The notes: generated by a model not told the origin, from the sequence alone. A DNA stretch of 64,000 nucleotides from Thermococcus sp. M39 (GCF_012027325.1 NZ_SNUG01000007.1:20526-84525), one strand, 5' to 3'. Counted from the first letter of the stretch, positions 19,544-28,243 are shown. Translations and numbers: made by a program.

Positions 19544-20374
19544 ATGATTTCCCTCTCATACCTTCTCCGCTTTTTGGAAGAGGATGCGCCTTTTGGAGAC
19601 GTTACGAGTGAAGCTGTAATTCCGGAGACTTTAAACGCTAAGGCAGTTATTATAGCAAAGCAGAGCGGCGTTATAGCTGGTCTTGAGGAGGCAAGGCTTT
19701 TATTCGAGTACTTTGATGTTAAAGTTGAGCAGAAAGTTAAAGATGGCCAAAAAGTGGAGAAAGGGCAAATTTTAATGGAGCTCGAGGGCAACGCGAGAAA
19801 GATCTTGCTCGTTGAGAGAACTGCCTTAAACATCATAGGAAGAATGAGCGGGATAGCGACCCAAACGAGAAAGCTCGCTGAAAAAGTTAGAGCCGTTAAT
19901 CCAAGAGTTAGAGTAGCGGGCACGAGAAAAACCCTCCTAAAACCTCTAGACAAGAAGGCAATACTCATAGGAGGCGGTGAGCCTCATAGATTTTCCCTAA
20001 GTGATGCGATTCTCATAAAGGACAACCATCTTGCTTTGGTCTCTCTCGACGAAGCTATCAAAAGAGCGAAGAGCTTCAGCATTTATAAGGTTGTTGAAGT
20101 CGAAGTTGAAAGCTTAGAAGACGCTTTAAGAGCAGCAAAACTTGGTGCTGATGTTATAATGCTCGACAACATGACGCCAGAGCAAGTTGAAGAAACACTC
20201 AAGGCTCTAAAGCGTGAAGGTTTAAGAGAGAAAGTGAAAATCGAAGTAAGCGGTGGGATAACAGAGGAGAATATTCAAGATTACGCAAAGCTCGATATCG
20301 ACGTTATAAGTCTTGGAGCCCTTACACACAGTGTGAAAAACTTTGACGTGAGCTTGGAGATTGTGAGAGATTAA
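19544..20374 (+). CDS. nadC: Nicotinate-nucleotide pyrophosphorylase (carboxylating)
   Basis: Converts quinolinate and PRPP to nicotinate mononucleotide. 276 aa: EDAPFGDVTSEAVIP, LVERTALNIIGRMSGIATQT, VAGTRKTLLKPLDKKAILIGGGEPHR-type substrate motif (two overlapping halves), IKDNHLAL and VSGGITEENI near the end. GAGGTGATCTC precedes ATG 19544. Last gene of the nad operon, followed by a T-rich stretch (about 20386-20396) that is a plausible terminator before the rib promoter. Confidence 0.97.
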   Translation: MISLSYLLRFLEEDAPFGDVTSEAVIPETLNAKAVIIAKQSGVIAGLEEARLLFEYFDVKVEQKVKDGQKVEKGQILMELEGNARKILLVERTALNIIGRMSGIATQTRKLAEKVRAVNPRVRVAGTRKTLLKPLDKKAILIGGGEPHRFSLSDAILIKDNHLALVSLDEAIKRAKSFSIYKVVEVEVESLEDALRAAKLGADVIMLDNMTPEQVEETLKALKREGLREKVKIEVSGGITEENIQDYAKLDIDVISLGALTHSVKNFDVSLEIVRD

Positions 20375-20401
20375 ATTTTGCCCTTATTTTTATTTTAGAT
20401 G

Positions 20402-20440
20402 TGTTCCATTTTTGGAACAAAATTTTTTAAATTTGGAACA
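20402..20440. promoter_or_regulatory. rib operon promoter/operator: TGTTCCA-TTTT-TGGAACA plus a third half-site
   Basis: A perfect 7-bp inverted repeat (20402-20419), then the TATA-like TTTTTTAAATTT, then a further TGGAACA half-site (20434-20440). The TATA box puts the transcript start close to the ATG at 20462, so the ribD mRNA is probably leaderless. Archaeal rib genes can be controlled by the RbkR riboflavin-kinase regulator; assigning this site to RbkR is an inference. Confidence 0.6.
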
Positions 20441-20461
20441 TCTATTGAATTACCGATAGCT

Positions 20462-21505
20462 ATGAATGATGAATACTTCATGAGCTTAGCTTTGGAGTTA
20501 GCCAAAAAAGGCGAGGGAAGAGTGAACCCAAACCCAATGGTTGGCGCTGTTATAGTCAAAGATGGCAAAATAATCGGTAAGGGCTACCATCAATACTTTG
20601 GAGGGAAACATGCAGAGATTAACGCCATAGAAGATGCAAAGAGCAAAGGTTATTCTCTCAAAGGAGCAACAATGTATGTCACTTTAGAGCCCTGTTCTCA
20701 CTGGGGAAAGCAGCCGCCTTGTGTTGATAGAATAATAGAAGAGGGCTTCTCAAGAGTTGTAATAGCAATGAAAGATCCTAACCCCTTAGTTAATGGAAAA
20801 GGCATTGAAAAGCTCGAAAAAGCAGGCATTGAGGTTAAAGTTGGTGTTCTTGAAGATGATGCAAGAAAGCTGAACGAAGTGTTTCTTAAGTACATAACCA
20901 CGAAAATGCCTTTTGTAGCAATAAAGCTTGCTTTGACCTTGGATGGTTTCATAGCAACAAGAAACTTCTCTTCAAAATGGATTACTGGCGAAAAAGCAAG
21001 GAAGAAAGTGCAAGAGCTTAGAAGAAAATACATGGCAATAATGGTTGGAGCTAATACAATCCTCAAAGACAACCCAAGGTTGACTTGCAGAATAGAAGGG
21101 TGCAGTGAAAAGGTGAAAGTAATTCTCGATAGGCATGGATTAACTGCTAATGGAAATTTTAGGGCTTTTAAGGATGGAAGGGTTATAGTCTTCACTGAGA
21201 GCGAAAAAGAGTGGGATAATGCGGAAGTCATTAGGGAAGCAAATCCTGAGAAAATACTAAAAATCCTTGGCGAAAAAGAAATAGACAGCGTTTTAATTGA
21301 GGGAGGAAGAATAGCATGCCAGTTCTTGCCCTTTGCAGATAAGCTACATTTATTTTATGGGAACAAGCTCTTTGGAAAAGGGATTTCTCCATTTGAGTGC
21401 TTAAACGTTGATAAGGTTAGTGATGCCTTTAAAGTCGAGTTTCTTAAGTTTGAAAGCTTTGAGGACAGCTTTTACGTGGAGGCAAGGCCATGTTCTCAGG
21501 GATAG
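20462..21505 (+). CDS. ribD: Bifunctional riboflavin deaminase/reductase (RibD)
   Basis: Deaminates and then reduces the pyrimidine intermediate made by GTP cyclohydrolase II. 347 aa with an N-terminal cytidine-deaminase-like domain (VNPNPMVGAVIV, KHAEINAI, EPCSHWGKQPPCVDRI zinc site) and a C-terminal reductase (IKLALTLDGFIAT, MVGANTILKDNP, VLIEGG). The bacterial two-domain architecture is unusual for archaea. ATG 20462 has no RBS; the promoter position suggests a leaderless start. Upstream in-frame codons overlap the operator and are rejected. Overlaps ribE by 16 bp. Confidence 0.93.
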   Translation: MNDEYFMSLALELAKKGEGRVNPNPMVGAVIVKDGKIIGKGYHQYFGGKHAEINAIEDAKSKGYSLKGATMYVTLEPCSHWGKQPPCVDRIIEEGFSRVVIAMKDPNPLVNGKGIEKLEKAGIEVKVGVLEDDARKLNEVFLKYITTKMPFVAIKLALTLDGFIATRNFSSKWITGEKARKKVQELRRKYMAIMVGANTILKDNPRLTCRIEGCSEKVKVILDRHGLTANGNFRAFKDGRVIVFTESEKEWDNAEVIREANPEKILKILGEKEIDSVLIEGGRIACQFLPFADKLHLFYGNKLFGKGISPFECLNVDKVSDAFKVEFLKFESFEDSFYVEARPCSQG

Positions 21506-22059
21506 TAGAGAAGGTTGCAAAGGCACGCTACTCAAGGGGAAAGCTCTACGTGGAGAAGGTTCTAGATGTGAATTTAGGAGACAGCGTTGCCGTTAATGGA
21601 GCATGCCTAACGGTGAGTGAAATTAGAGATCAAATAATCTTTGACGTTGGTGAGGAAACGCTAGAGAGGACTAACTTAGCGAAAGCTAAGCTTGTTAACC
21701 TTGAAAGAGCCCTAAAGTTTGGCGATAGGATTGACGGACATTTGGTTACTGGACATGTCGATGGGACTCTAAAGCTGAGGAGAACTCTAAAGAGGGGAAA
21801 TACTTACTGGCTGGCCTTTGAAATGCCCAAGGAAAGGTTTGGCATAGTGGAAAAGGGAAGCATAGCCCTGAATGGGATAAGCTTAACGATTGCCAAAGTT
21901 GAGAAGAGCCAATTCTGGGTTCAGGTAATCCCCTACACTTGGGAAAACACCAACTTGAAGTTCCTAAAGGTTGGAGAGGAAGTAAACTACGAGATAGACG
22001 TTGTTGCGAGATATTTGAAGGGTATTTTGGGTGATAGATATGGACTTGGAAAAGCTTAG
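21490..22059 (+). CDS. ribE: Riboflavin synthase, bacterial alpha-subunit type (RibE)
   Basis: Dismutates two dimethylribityllumazines to riboflavin. 189 aa, two tandem lumazine-binding barrels: MFSGIVEKVAKA and VNGACLTVSEI in repeat 1, GHLVTGHVDGT and LNGISLTIAKVEKSQFWVQV in repeat 2. Archaea normally use the unrelated RibC-type enzyme, so this is a bacterial-type gene. ATG 21490 lies within ribD with GGAGGCAAGGCC before it. Its end overlaps the ribBA start by 20 bp. Confidence 0.95.
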   Translation: MFSGIVEKVAKARYSRGKLYVEKVLDVNLGDSVAVNGACLTVSEIRDQIIFDVGEETLERTNLAKAKLVNLERALKFGDRIDGHLVTGHVDGTLKLRRTLKRGNTYWLAFEMPKERFGIVEKGSIALNGISLTIAKVEKSQFWVQVIPYTWENTNLKFLKVGEEVNYEIDVVARYLKGILGDRYGLGKA

Positions 22060-23209
22060 GAAAAGCCTTCTTGAAGGTAAACCAATAGTTCTAATTGACG
22101 AAGATAGAGAAGTTGAAGCGGATTTGGTTTATCCTGCCGAAATAATAACTCCCCAAACATTAAACTTCATGCTCCAAGCTAAAGGAATGCTCTGTCTGGC
22201 TATGGATGAAGAAGAAGCTTTAAGGAGAGGCTTCTTTAAGCTTCCCTCAAAAGACAACGAGACGAACTTTTTAATAAGCGTTGATTATAAAGAAACGTTT
22301 ACAGGAATTAGCGCGGAAGATAGGGCTTTAACTGCTAAAAAGATTGCCGAAGGGCTAAGCATTGAGTACTTTCGCTATCCAGGTCATCTGCATCTTTTAG
22401 GGGGAGTTGGCATAAATAAAAGAAAGGGACACACAGAAGCTTCCCTTGAACTTATGGAAATGCTTGGGTTTAAGAGATATGCACTAATAATTGAGCTCTT
22501 AGATGAAGAAGGGAATTCTCACAACTTTGAGTTTATAAGAAACTTTGCAGAGAAGCATGAGTTACCAGTGATCACAATTAAAGAAGTGCTTAAAGAAGTC
22601 GTGAAGAGGAAGAGCTTCGTTAGAGTTTTTGCTGAAGCAAAGCTGCCCAGTAAATACGGGGCCTTTAAGATAGTCGCCTTTGAGAACCAGCTTGACTTTA
22701 AAGAGCATATAGCCATAATAAAAGAGCCCTATGATGTGCCTTTGGTTAGAATACACTCCGAGTGCTTAACAGGGGATACTTTAGCTTCTCTAAAGTGCGA
22801 CTGTGGAAGTCAATTAGCTAATGCATTAAAGATGATTGCCCAGGATGGAGGAATTTTACTTTATTTAAGGCAGGAAGGGAGAGGAATCGGATTAAAAAAC
22901 AAGATCAAAGCCTATGAACTTCAAGATAGAGGCCTTGACACTGTTGAAGCGAATAAAATGCTAGGCTTTAATGAAGATGAGAGGGATTTCAGTGTTGCCT
23001 ACCAACTGCTCAAAGCTTTAGGAGTCTCAAAAGTTAAGCTTTTGACAAACAATCCAGGGAAGGTTAAAGCTTTGGAGGAGTTTGGGATAGAGGTTGTTGA
23101 AGTTATTCCGATTTTTGGAGAAGTTAACGAGGTTAACAGACCTTATTTAGAGGCTAAGATGCTCAAGCTTGGACACAATTTAAAACCTCTTTTGGAGGGG
23201 GAAGAATGA
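22040..23209 (+). CDS. ribBA: Bifunctional DHBP synthase / GTP cyclohydrolase II (RibBA)
   Basis: 389 aa. The N-terminal half makes dihydroxybutanone phosphate from ribulose 5-phosphate; the C-terminal half opens GTP. The GCH-II part is textbook: ECLTGDTLASLKCDCGSQL zinc site, RQEGRGIGLKNKIKAYELQ, LLTNNPGKVKAL. The DHBPS part keeps TGISAEDRA, RYPGHLH, GHTEA and LLDEEG, but the acidic motif reads REVEADLV instead of RENEGDLI. ATG 22040 has GGGTGATAGAT; GTG 22031 is less likely. Stop and ribH start overlap (ATGA). Confidence 0.95.
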   Translation: MDLEKLRKSLLEGKPIVLIDEDREVEADLVYPAEIITPQTLNFMLQAKGMLCLAMDEEEALRRGFFKLPSKDNETNFLISVDYKETFTGISAEDRALTAKKIAEGLSIEYFRYPGHLHLLGGVGINKRKGHTEASLELMEMLGFKRYALIIELLDEEGNSHNFEFIRNFAEKHELPVITIKEVLKEVVKRKSFVRVFAEAKLPSKYGAFKIVAFENQLDFKEHIAIIKEPYDVPLVRIHSECLTGDTLASLKCDCGSQLANALKMIAQDGGILLYLRQEGRGIGLKNKIKAYELQDRGLDTVEANKMLGFNEDERDFSVAYQLLKALGVSKVKLLTNNPGKVKALEEFGIEVVEVIPIFGEVNEVNRPYLEAKMLKLGHNLKPLLEGEE

Positions 23210-23667
23210 TTTACGAAGGGGAATATAAAGGTGAAGGCTTGAAAATAGGGATACTTGTAAGTAGATTTAACGATTTGCTCACTAAGGAACTTTTAGATGG
23301 TGCATTAGACTGTTTTAAGCGACATGGCGTTGAGAACATAGACATCTTCAAAGTTCCCGGAGCTTTTGAAATTCCATTTATCGCAAAAGAATTGGCGAAG
23401 AAGGGAAGCTACGATGCGATTTTAGCGTTAGGAGCCGTTGTTAAGGGCGAAACATACCACTTTGAACTTGTTGCCAATGAAGTTGCAAAAGGAGTAGCCC
23501 ATATAAACTTAACATACGAAACTCCGGTAATATTTGGTGTTATAACCGTTGATGACGAAATTCAAGGACTAGACAGGGCTGGAATAAAATCAAATAAAGG
23601 CTTTGAATATGCTTTAGCGACTTTAGAGATGGCAAATTTAAAGAAAAAACTAAAGAAGATGCCCTAG
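23206..23667 (+). CDS. ribH: 6,7-dimethyl-8-ribityllumazine synthase (RibH)
   Basis: Condenses the RibD-pathway diamine with DHBP to lumazine. 153 aa, standard length: LVSRFNDLLTKELLDGAL, KVPGAFEIPF, LGAVVKGETYHFELVANE with catalytic His85, and FGVITVDDEIQGLDRAG. GGAGGGG precedes ATG 23206, which overlaps the ribBA stop. Completes the ribD-E-BA-H order known from Bacillus. Convergent with purO by a 4-bp stop overlap. Confidence 0.96.
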   Translation: MIYEGEYKGEGLKIGILVSRFNDLLTKELLDGALDCFKRHGVENIDIFKVPGAFEIPFIAKELAKKGSYDAILALGAVVKGETYHFELVANEVAKGVAHINLTYETPVIFGVITVDDEIQGLDRAGIKSNKGFEYALATLEMANLKKKLKKMP

Positions 23668-24266
23668 AGGTTTTTCACTCCTCTTATTCCTATTTTAAAT
23701 TTATCCCCAAAATCAACAACTCCAATTGCCAAAACGGGGTGAGCAAATTTTAGTTCCAAAACCTTTTCAGCTAAGGCATTTTCATCTTTAAAGTCTAAGC
23801 TCAGAGTTTCAATGCCTTCAACGTTGTAAGTTGCTGTGAAAAATGCTTTTCCTTCCTCGAGCTTAACTCTTTTGACCCAAAGCTCATCTTTTCCCACGAA
23901 ACCCAAAAACGCCTCATCTTTGTCTCTTTGGATTATCCCAGCAATTCTTGGCGTGTTTAGGGCGTCTCTCTCATAATCCATAGCGTCCAAAACGTGAATT
24001 AAAGCTTTCTTTGGCTTTTCCCACTCCAAAGCATGAGCAATAAATGTCGTGTGAGAGCCATTACTAACCACTGCATAGTCCTTGAAAATTTTCACAGCTG
24101 TGTAGCTCACATATGGATTAGTTGTCTCCGTTAGATTTAGCACGACAACTTCGTCTCCTCTAAGTTTTGCCGTTCTATTAGGAAAAGAGCGAGAGCTAAC
24201 ACGATAGAAAGCGAAAGGCTTACCCTCCTTTAGCCCAACGCCCAGCATTCTCCCAACGTACCTCAT
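23664..24266 (-). CDS. purO: Archaeal IMP cyclohydrolase (PurO)
   Basis: Closes FAICAR to IMP, the last step of the pathway; archaeal Ntn-fold alternative to PurH. 200 aa beginning YVGRMLGVGLKEGKPFAFYR-like and including VSSRSFPNR, SNGSHTTFI, LDAMDYERDALNTPRIAG and FVGKDELWVKRV, the family hallmarks. ATG 24266 overlaps the stop of purP paralogue 2 (ATGA), so the two are translationally coupled, linking the last two steps. Tail overlaps ribH. Confidence 0.95.
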   Translation of the reverse strand: MRYVGRMLGVGLKEGKPFAFYRVSSRSFPNRTAKLRGDEVVVLNLTETTNPYVSYTAVKIFKDYAVVSNGSHTTFIAHALEWEKPKKALIHVLDAMDYERDALNTPRIAGIIQRDKDEAFLGFVGKDELWVKRVKLEEGKAFFTATYNVEGIETLSLDFKDENALAEKVLELKFAHPVLAIGVVDFGDKFKIGIRGVKNL

Positions 24267-25195
24267 GTTATCACCTCATCTAAGCGGTTCTCATCTAACG
24301 CTAAGCGAATCTCTTTGGCAATTCTCTGACCCATCATGATTTCCTCACTCCAGTAAAGTGAGGAATACCAGTGTTTGACATTACTCCCGCCGTCTATACG
24401 AGAAGCGAAGCCTATGCATCTAAACTCACCGTCGTAAGCGAAATGCAGGGCAAAAGGCCCTATAACCCCCGGAGGTTCGAGCTTTTTCATCGCTTCAACG
24501 AAAGCTAAGCCGTAGTCATAGAGCTGGGGGAGGAGGGATTCTCTCAAAGCTATGGGTTTGTTTCCAACTATTGTATACGGCAGAGCTTTGAAAGGCCCCC
24601 TCTTGTTTGCATCCGCTATAACCAATCGCTCATCAACGCCGAAGAGCTCAAGCCTCTCTAAAATCGGTGAGTAGAAGAAGTGCACATAGATAAAAACCCC
24701 ATTAACGAAACGCTCAATCTGGTAGGGTTCTTTAATCTCATTAAGCTTTTCTTCGAGTTCTCTTCCGTAGGCTATGAAGTGCCCGCTTCCTCCTTTTGGA
24801 CCCTCAATCCTAACGAAGTAAAGCTCGTCCTCCTTAACCTCGCTCAAATCAAAGCTTTCAACTTGTGGGATGCCAGCTTTCTTTAATGCTTTATCAACTA
24901 ATTCAAACTTCGTCTCCCATTTTAAAAACCTCTTATTCCCAAAGAACTTCGCTTTACTCTTTTCAATCGCATCAATGCCGAGATAAGCCACAAAAGAGCC
25001 GTGAGGGACTATTATTCCATCATCGGACAGTATCTCTTTCATGTCAGCAGTGACTTTAAGCTCATCAACTATTGGAAGCGAAGAGTAGAAGTTCTTTCTC
25101 TTTGGAGAAGCATATAAACGGGTTTTGAAGCCTTCTTTCTTTGCGCCTTGAATTATTTGGAGTGAGGAGTGAGAAGCTATTGTTGAAATTATCAT
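24263..25195 (-). CDS. PurP-family ATP-grasp ligase (paralogue 2, coupled to purO)
   Basis: 310 aa, shortest of the three PurP-like proteins here. It opens MIISTIASHSSLQIIQGAKK (family N-terminus) and keeps GPKGGSGHFIAYG and VIGPFALHFAY. The C-terminal active-site block reads GFASRIDGGSN rather than [11 protein letters not shown], and [10 protein letters not shown] is replaced by EIMMGQRIAKEI. This divergence leaves its substrate uncertain. Start ATG 25195 follows GAGGTGTTGGGTTT; the frame is open 30 codons upstream through the promoter. Coupling to purO implies a role around AICAR/FAICAR/IMP. Confidence 0.82.
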   Translation of the reverse strand: MIISTIASHSSLQIIQGAKKEGFKTRLYASPKRKNFYSSLPIVDELKVTADMKEILSDDGIIVPHGSFVAYLGIDAIEKSKAKFFGNKRFLKWETKFELVDKALKKAGIPQVESFDLSEVKEDELYFVRIEGPKGGSGHFIAYGRELEEKLNEIKEPYQIERFVNGVFIYVHFFYSPILERLELFGVDERLVIADANKRGPFKALPYTIVGNKPIALRESLLPQLYDYGLAFVEAMKKLEPPGVIGPFALHFAYDGEFRCIGFASRIDGGSNVKHWYSSLYWSEEIMMGQRIAKEIRLALDENRLDEVIT

Positions 25196-25627
25196 AAACC
25201 CAACACCTCTAAAACTTGGTTTTAAATTTTCAAAAACAAGTTTTAAAAGTAGAGTTAAAAGTTTTATTTTGAAAATTAATAGCAAAAATAAGATAAAAAC
25301 TATCCATAAATAAACAAAAATATGCCAAAAGAAACAGTTTCCCTATTTAAGACATTGAGGTTTGCCCTTCTCTTCTTACTCTTTAAGTTCATTAAGCTTG
25401 AAAATCTTCTGAAACTCGAGCTAGTTTTTAGTATCTTTATCCTAGTAAATAATGATCATTTGCATGGCCCTTTCACAAAAGTGCGATCCTAGCTTTAATA
25501 TTAACAGAGTGCTCGACTTTTAGAGTGATAGTATGATAACTGGAAGAGTTTAACCTTTATTTTTGAACTTTAAGTTGCGGAAATATTTAATTTGCCACTT
25601 TTACAAACATAAAGTGGTGATATTTCT
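25196..25627. other. Intergenic region, divergent promoters and a doubtful ORF
   Basis: 432 bp. The left part holds the purP2 promoter (AAACTTTTAACTC on the minus strand near 25255). A 56-codon hydrophobic plus-strand frame at 25322-25492 (MPKETVSLFKTLRFALLFLL onward) lacks an RBS and is probably chance. At 25595-25617 CCACTTT and AAAGTGG form an inverted repeat with a 9-nt spacer; it touches the RBS GGTGA of the flavoenzyme gene and follows its TATA-like AAATATTTAA (25580-25589). Confidence 0.4.
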
Positions 25628-27556
25628 ATGAATTTTGAGAAGTTGTTTGAACCTATTAAGATTGGAGGAGTAACAGTCAGAAACAGAATAGTTATGCCAC
25701 CAATGGTAATGTGCTACGCTGGTCCAAATGGAGAAGTTACTGAGGAAGTAATTTCACATTTTGAAGCTAGGGCCAGAGGAGGAGTAGGACTTATAATAGT
25801 TGAAGCATCATACATCCACACCTCCGGCAAAGGGTTTGAAGGCCAAATTGCCATAGATAAGGATTACCTTATTCCCGGGCTTAGTAGGCTTACTGACGCT
25901 GTAAAGAAATACGGTGCCGCTATTGCCATACAATTGTACCACGGTGGAATTCAAGCACATGTAGACCAACCCGTAGGCCCAAGTGCAATAGGCAGAAAGA
26001 TCGTCCCACCAGTAAAAACTCCGAGAGAGCTCACCACTGAGGAAGTTGAGCAACTTGTAGAAGAGTTTGCCAATGCAGCCCTTAGAGCTAAGAAAGCAGG
26101 CTTTGATATGGTAGAGGTTCACGGGACTCATGGATACCTGATAAACGAATTTTTATCCCCATTAACAAATAAGAGAACCGACAAGTATGGAGAGGATAAA
26201 GTTCTCTTTGCTGAGGAGATAGTTAAGCGTATTAAGGAGAAGTGTGGTAAAGACTTCCCAGTAATATTCAGGCTTTGTGCTGACGAGTTCCTTGAGGGAG
26301 GCATAACTGTAGAGTATGCAAAAGAGATTGCTAAGAGGCTTGAAAAAGCTGGAGTAGATGCCTTTGATATAACTGGAGGAAACTATGACACATGTGACCA
26401 TATAATTCCTCCAGTCCATTATGACAAGCAAGGATACTTCTTTGAATATGCCGCCGAAATAAAGAAAGTTGTTAGTGTCCCTGTCATTAGCGGTGGAATG
26501 ATAACAGACCCAGAAATTGCTGATAAAGCAATAAGAGAGGGTAAAGTAGATTTAGTATTTGTAGGTAGACAATTATTAGCAGACCCAGAGTGGCCAAATA
26601 AGGTAAAACGTGGTAAGATCGAAGACATAAGACCATGTATTGCATGTAATGAGGGATGTATTCATAGAATCTTCAATGACCTACCCGTTGTTTGTGCAGT
26701 GAATCCTCTAAAAGGGTTTGAATATAGATATCTCCTAGAAAGTGAAATTCCAAAGGCAAAAGAGAAGAAGAAAGTTCTTATTGTTGGTGGGGGTATTGGA
26801 GGATTAGAGTTCGCTAGGGCAGCAAAACTCAGAGGGCACGAGGTTGTGATATTCGAAAAATCCGACAAATTAGGTGGACTATTATGGCTCGCTAGTGTAC
26901 CAGAATTTAAGAGGGAGAGATTACAACGTCTTATCAAGTGGTATGAGAAACAAGTCGAGAAATTAGGAATAGAGGTTAAACTAAACACAGAAGTCACGCC
27001 AGAAGTTATTAAAGAATACTCCCCAGATGTCGTAGTCCTAGCTACAGGGTCAGAACCCATAATACCAAAAATCCCAGGAGTAGAGAATGCTGTATTGGCT
27101 GATGATGTCCTACTCGGAAGGGCAGATGTCGGGGAGAGCGTAATTATCATTGGTGGCGGAATGGTCGGATGTGAGTTAGCAATAGAACTCGCTAAGAAAG
27201 GCAAGAAAGTCACAATAGTAGAAGCATTATGCGATATTGCTCCAAATGAGCCAGCAATAAATAGGATAGCACTTATAAAGTTCCTCACCAAGTATCAAGT
27301 GGAAGTTAGAACCAAGAGCCCAGTAATCGAGATTCGCAAGGGAGAGGTTGATGTCGTTGATTCTCTCGGCAGAAGAAATACTTTGAAGGGAGACACTATT
27401 GTCTTAGCAGTTGGTAGGAAAGCTCATGTAGATGAGAAGCTTCTAGAAGTAGCTAAGGAGGTTGCCGAAGACATATTTATAATTGGTGATGCTAAAGAGC
27501 CGCGCAAAATAATAGATGCAGTAAGAGAAGGATTCTGGACAGCGATTAACATTTAG
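25628..27556 (+). CDS. NADH:flavin oxidoreductase, old yellow enzyme / 2,4-dienoyl-CoA reductase-like
   Basis: 642 aa, three modules. (1) Flavin TIM barrel (about 1-370): EPIKIGGVTVRNRIVMPPM, YHGG, EVHGTHGYLINEFLSP. (2) A [4Fe-4S] site CxxCx3Cx11C in PCIACNEGCIHRI. (3) FAD domain VLIVGGGIGGLEFARAAKL and NAD(P)H domain VIIIGGGMVGCELAIELAKK. This matches the FadH/trimethylamine dehydrogenase class; the substrate is unknown (enoates or similar). ATG 25628 behind GGTGATATTTCT. It is single, flanked by purine and thiamine genes with no pathway link, so acquisition by transfer is plausible. Confidence 0.9.
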   Translation: MNFEKLFEPIKIGGVTVRNRIVMPPMVMCYAGPNGEVTEEVISHFEARARGGVGLIIVEASYIHTSGKGFEGQIAIDKDYLIPGLSRLTDAVKKYGAAIAIQLYHGGIQAHVDQPVGPSAIGRKIVPPVKTPRELTTEEVEQLVEEFANAALRAKKAGFDMVEVHGTHGYLINEFLSPLTNKRTDKYGEDKVLFAEEIVKRIKEKCGKDFPVIFRLCADEFLEGGITVEYAKEIAKRLEKAGVDAFDITGGNYDTCDHIIPPVHYDKQGYFFEYAAEIKKVVSVPVISGGMITDPEIADKAIREGKVDLVFVGRQLLADPEWPNKVKRGKIEDIRPCIACNEGCIHRIFNDLPVVCAVNPLKGFEYRYLLESEIPKAKEKKKVLIVGGGIGGLEFARAAKLRGHEVVIFEKSDKLGGLLWLASVPEFKRERLQRLIKWYEKQVEKLGIEVKLNTEVTPEVIKEYSPDVVVLATGSEPIIPKIPGVENAVLADDVLLGRADVGESVIIIGGGMVGCELAIELAKKGKKVTIVEALCDIAPNEPAINRIALIKFLTKYQVEVRTKSPVIEIRKGEVDVVDSLGRRNTLKGDTIVLAVGRKAHVDEKLLEVAKEVAEDIFIIGDAKEPRKIIDAVREGFWTAINI

Positions 27557-27563
27557 CTTTCTA

Positions 27564-27570
27564 TTTTTTT
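27564..27570 (+). terminator. T-tract terminator after the flavoenzyme gene
   Basis: A run of seven T follows the stop by 7 nt, in the short gap to the convergent purC-like gene. Archaeal RNA polymerase stops at such oligo-T tracts without a hairpin. Confidence 0.5.
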
Positions 27571-27580
27571 ACTTTATCAT

Positions 27581-28243
27581 TTAGCTCTTCAACACATCCA
27601 AAATCTCTTCCTGCTTCAAAACTCTCCCATCTCTCATAACTCTCATAGTATCACCGCTTATTTCGTCAATAATCAAAAGTTCACCATTTTTCCGCCCAAA
27701 CTCGAGCTTGAAGTCAATTATCTCGAGGCCTCTGCTTTTGAAAAATTCTTTCAAAATTTGAGCAACTTTTCTTGTTGTTTTTTTCATCATCTCAATCTCT
27801 TCCTTAGTTGCAATGCCGAGCGTTTCTATGGCTTCTTCACAAATGAGAGGATCGCCTAAAGCGTCGCTTTTTAGCGTAAACTCAACGATGTTCAGCTCTT
27901 GGAGAGGCTTAACGAATTCACCATAGCGCCTCAAGAAGCTTCCATAAGCTTTGTAGCGGTAGATCACCTCAAGAGGTATTTTTTCAGCTTTTAAAAACTT
28001 CGCTCTTCTCTCATCAATTCTCTCGACGAAGTGCGTTTTTACACCTTTTTCATTCAAAAGCTGGAAGAAAAAGGTAGTTTGCTCTAAGACGGCACTACCT
28101 TTTCCTTGCCTTTCGCCAATTACCTCGTTTCCTCCTGTGTCTTCTTTATTCCCAAAGCCCAAGATGCTGTCCTTAAAGTAAAAGATTAGAAAGTCGTCGT
28201 CTTCATAGACATCCTTAGTCTTCCCTCTGTAAATTAAACGCAT
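27581..28243 (-). CDS. Second PurC-like (SAICAR synthetase family) protein in the thiC operon
   Basis: 220 aa with the PurC fold from end to end (RGKTKDVYEDDDFLIFYFKD, FKLEFGRKNGELLIIDEIS). Key substrate segments are altered: RYKAYGSFLRRYG where PurC has RNIVAGSL, and DEISGDTMRV where PurC has DEISPDTCR, so proline and cysteine are lost. It starts within the thiC stop (TAATG) with the RBS GGTGAGG in the thiC tail, a tight coupling. ThiC consumes AIR, two steps before PurC. It could be a redundant SAICAR synthetase or a ligase for a related ribonucleotide; I cannot decide. Confidence 0.85.
   Translation of the reverse strand: MRLIYRGKTKDVYEDDDFLIFYFKDSILGFGNKEDTGGNEVIGERQGKGSAVLEQTTFFFQLLNEKGVKTHFVERIDERRAKFLKAEKIPLEVIYRYKAYGSFLRRYGEFVKPLQELNIVEFTLKSDALGDPLICEEAIETLGIATKEEIEMMKKTTRKVAQILKEFFKSRGLEIIDFKLEFGRKNGELLIIDEISGDTMRVMRDGRVLKQEEILDVLKS

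Noticed and set aside
19435..19968. 177-codon minus-strand frame across nadA/nadC
   Set aside because: Covers two clearly coding plus-strand genes and has no promoter, RBS or family motif.
25322..25492. 56-codon hydrophobic plus-strand frame in the purP2/flavoenzyme gap
   Set aside because: No RBS or TATA box at the right distance, and AT-rich composition easily gives Phe/Leu/Lys-rich frames.
26662..27291. 209-codon minus-strand frame inside the flavoenzyme
   Set aside because: Antisense to FAD and NAD(P)H-binding motifs; hydrophobic and Pro/Ser-rich composition is typical of reverse frames.
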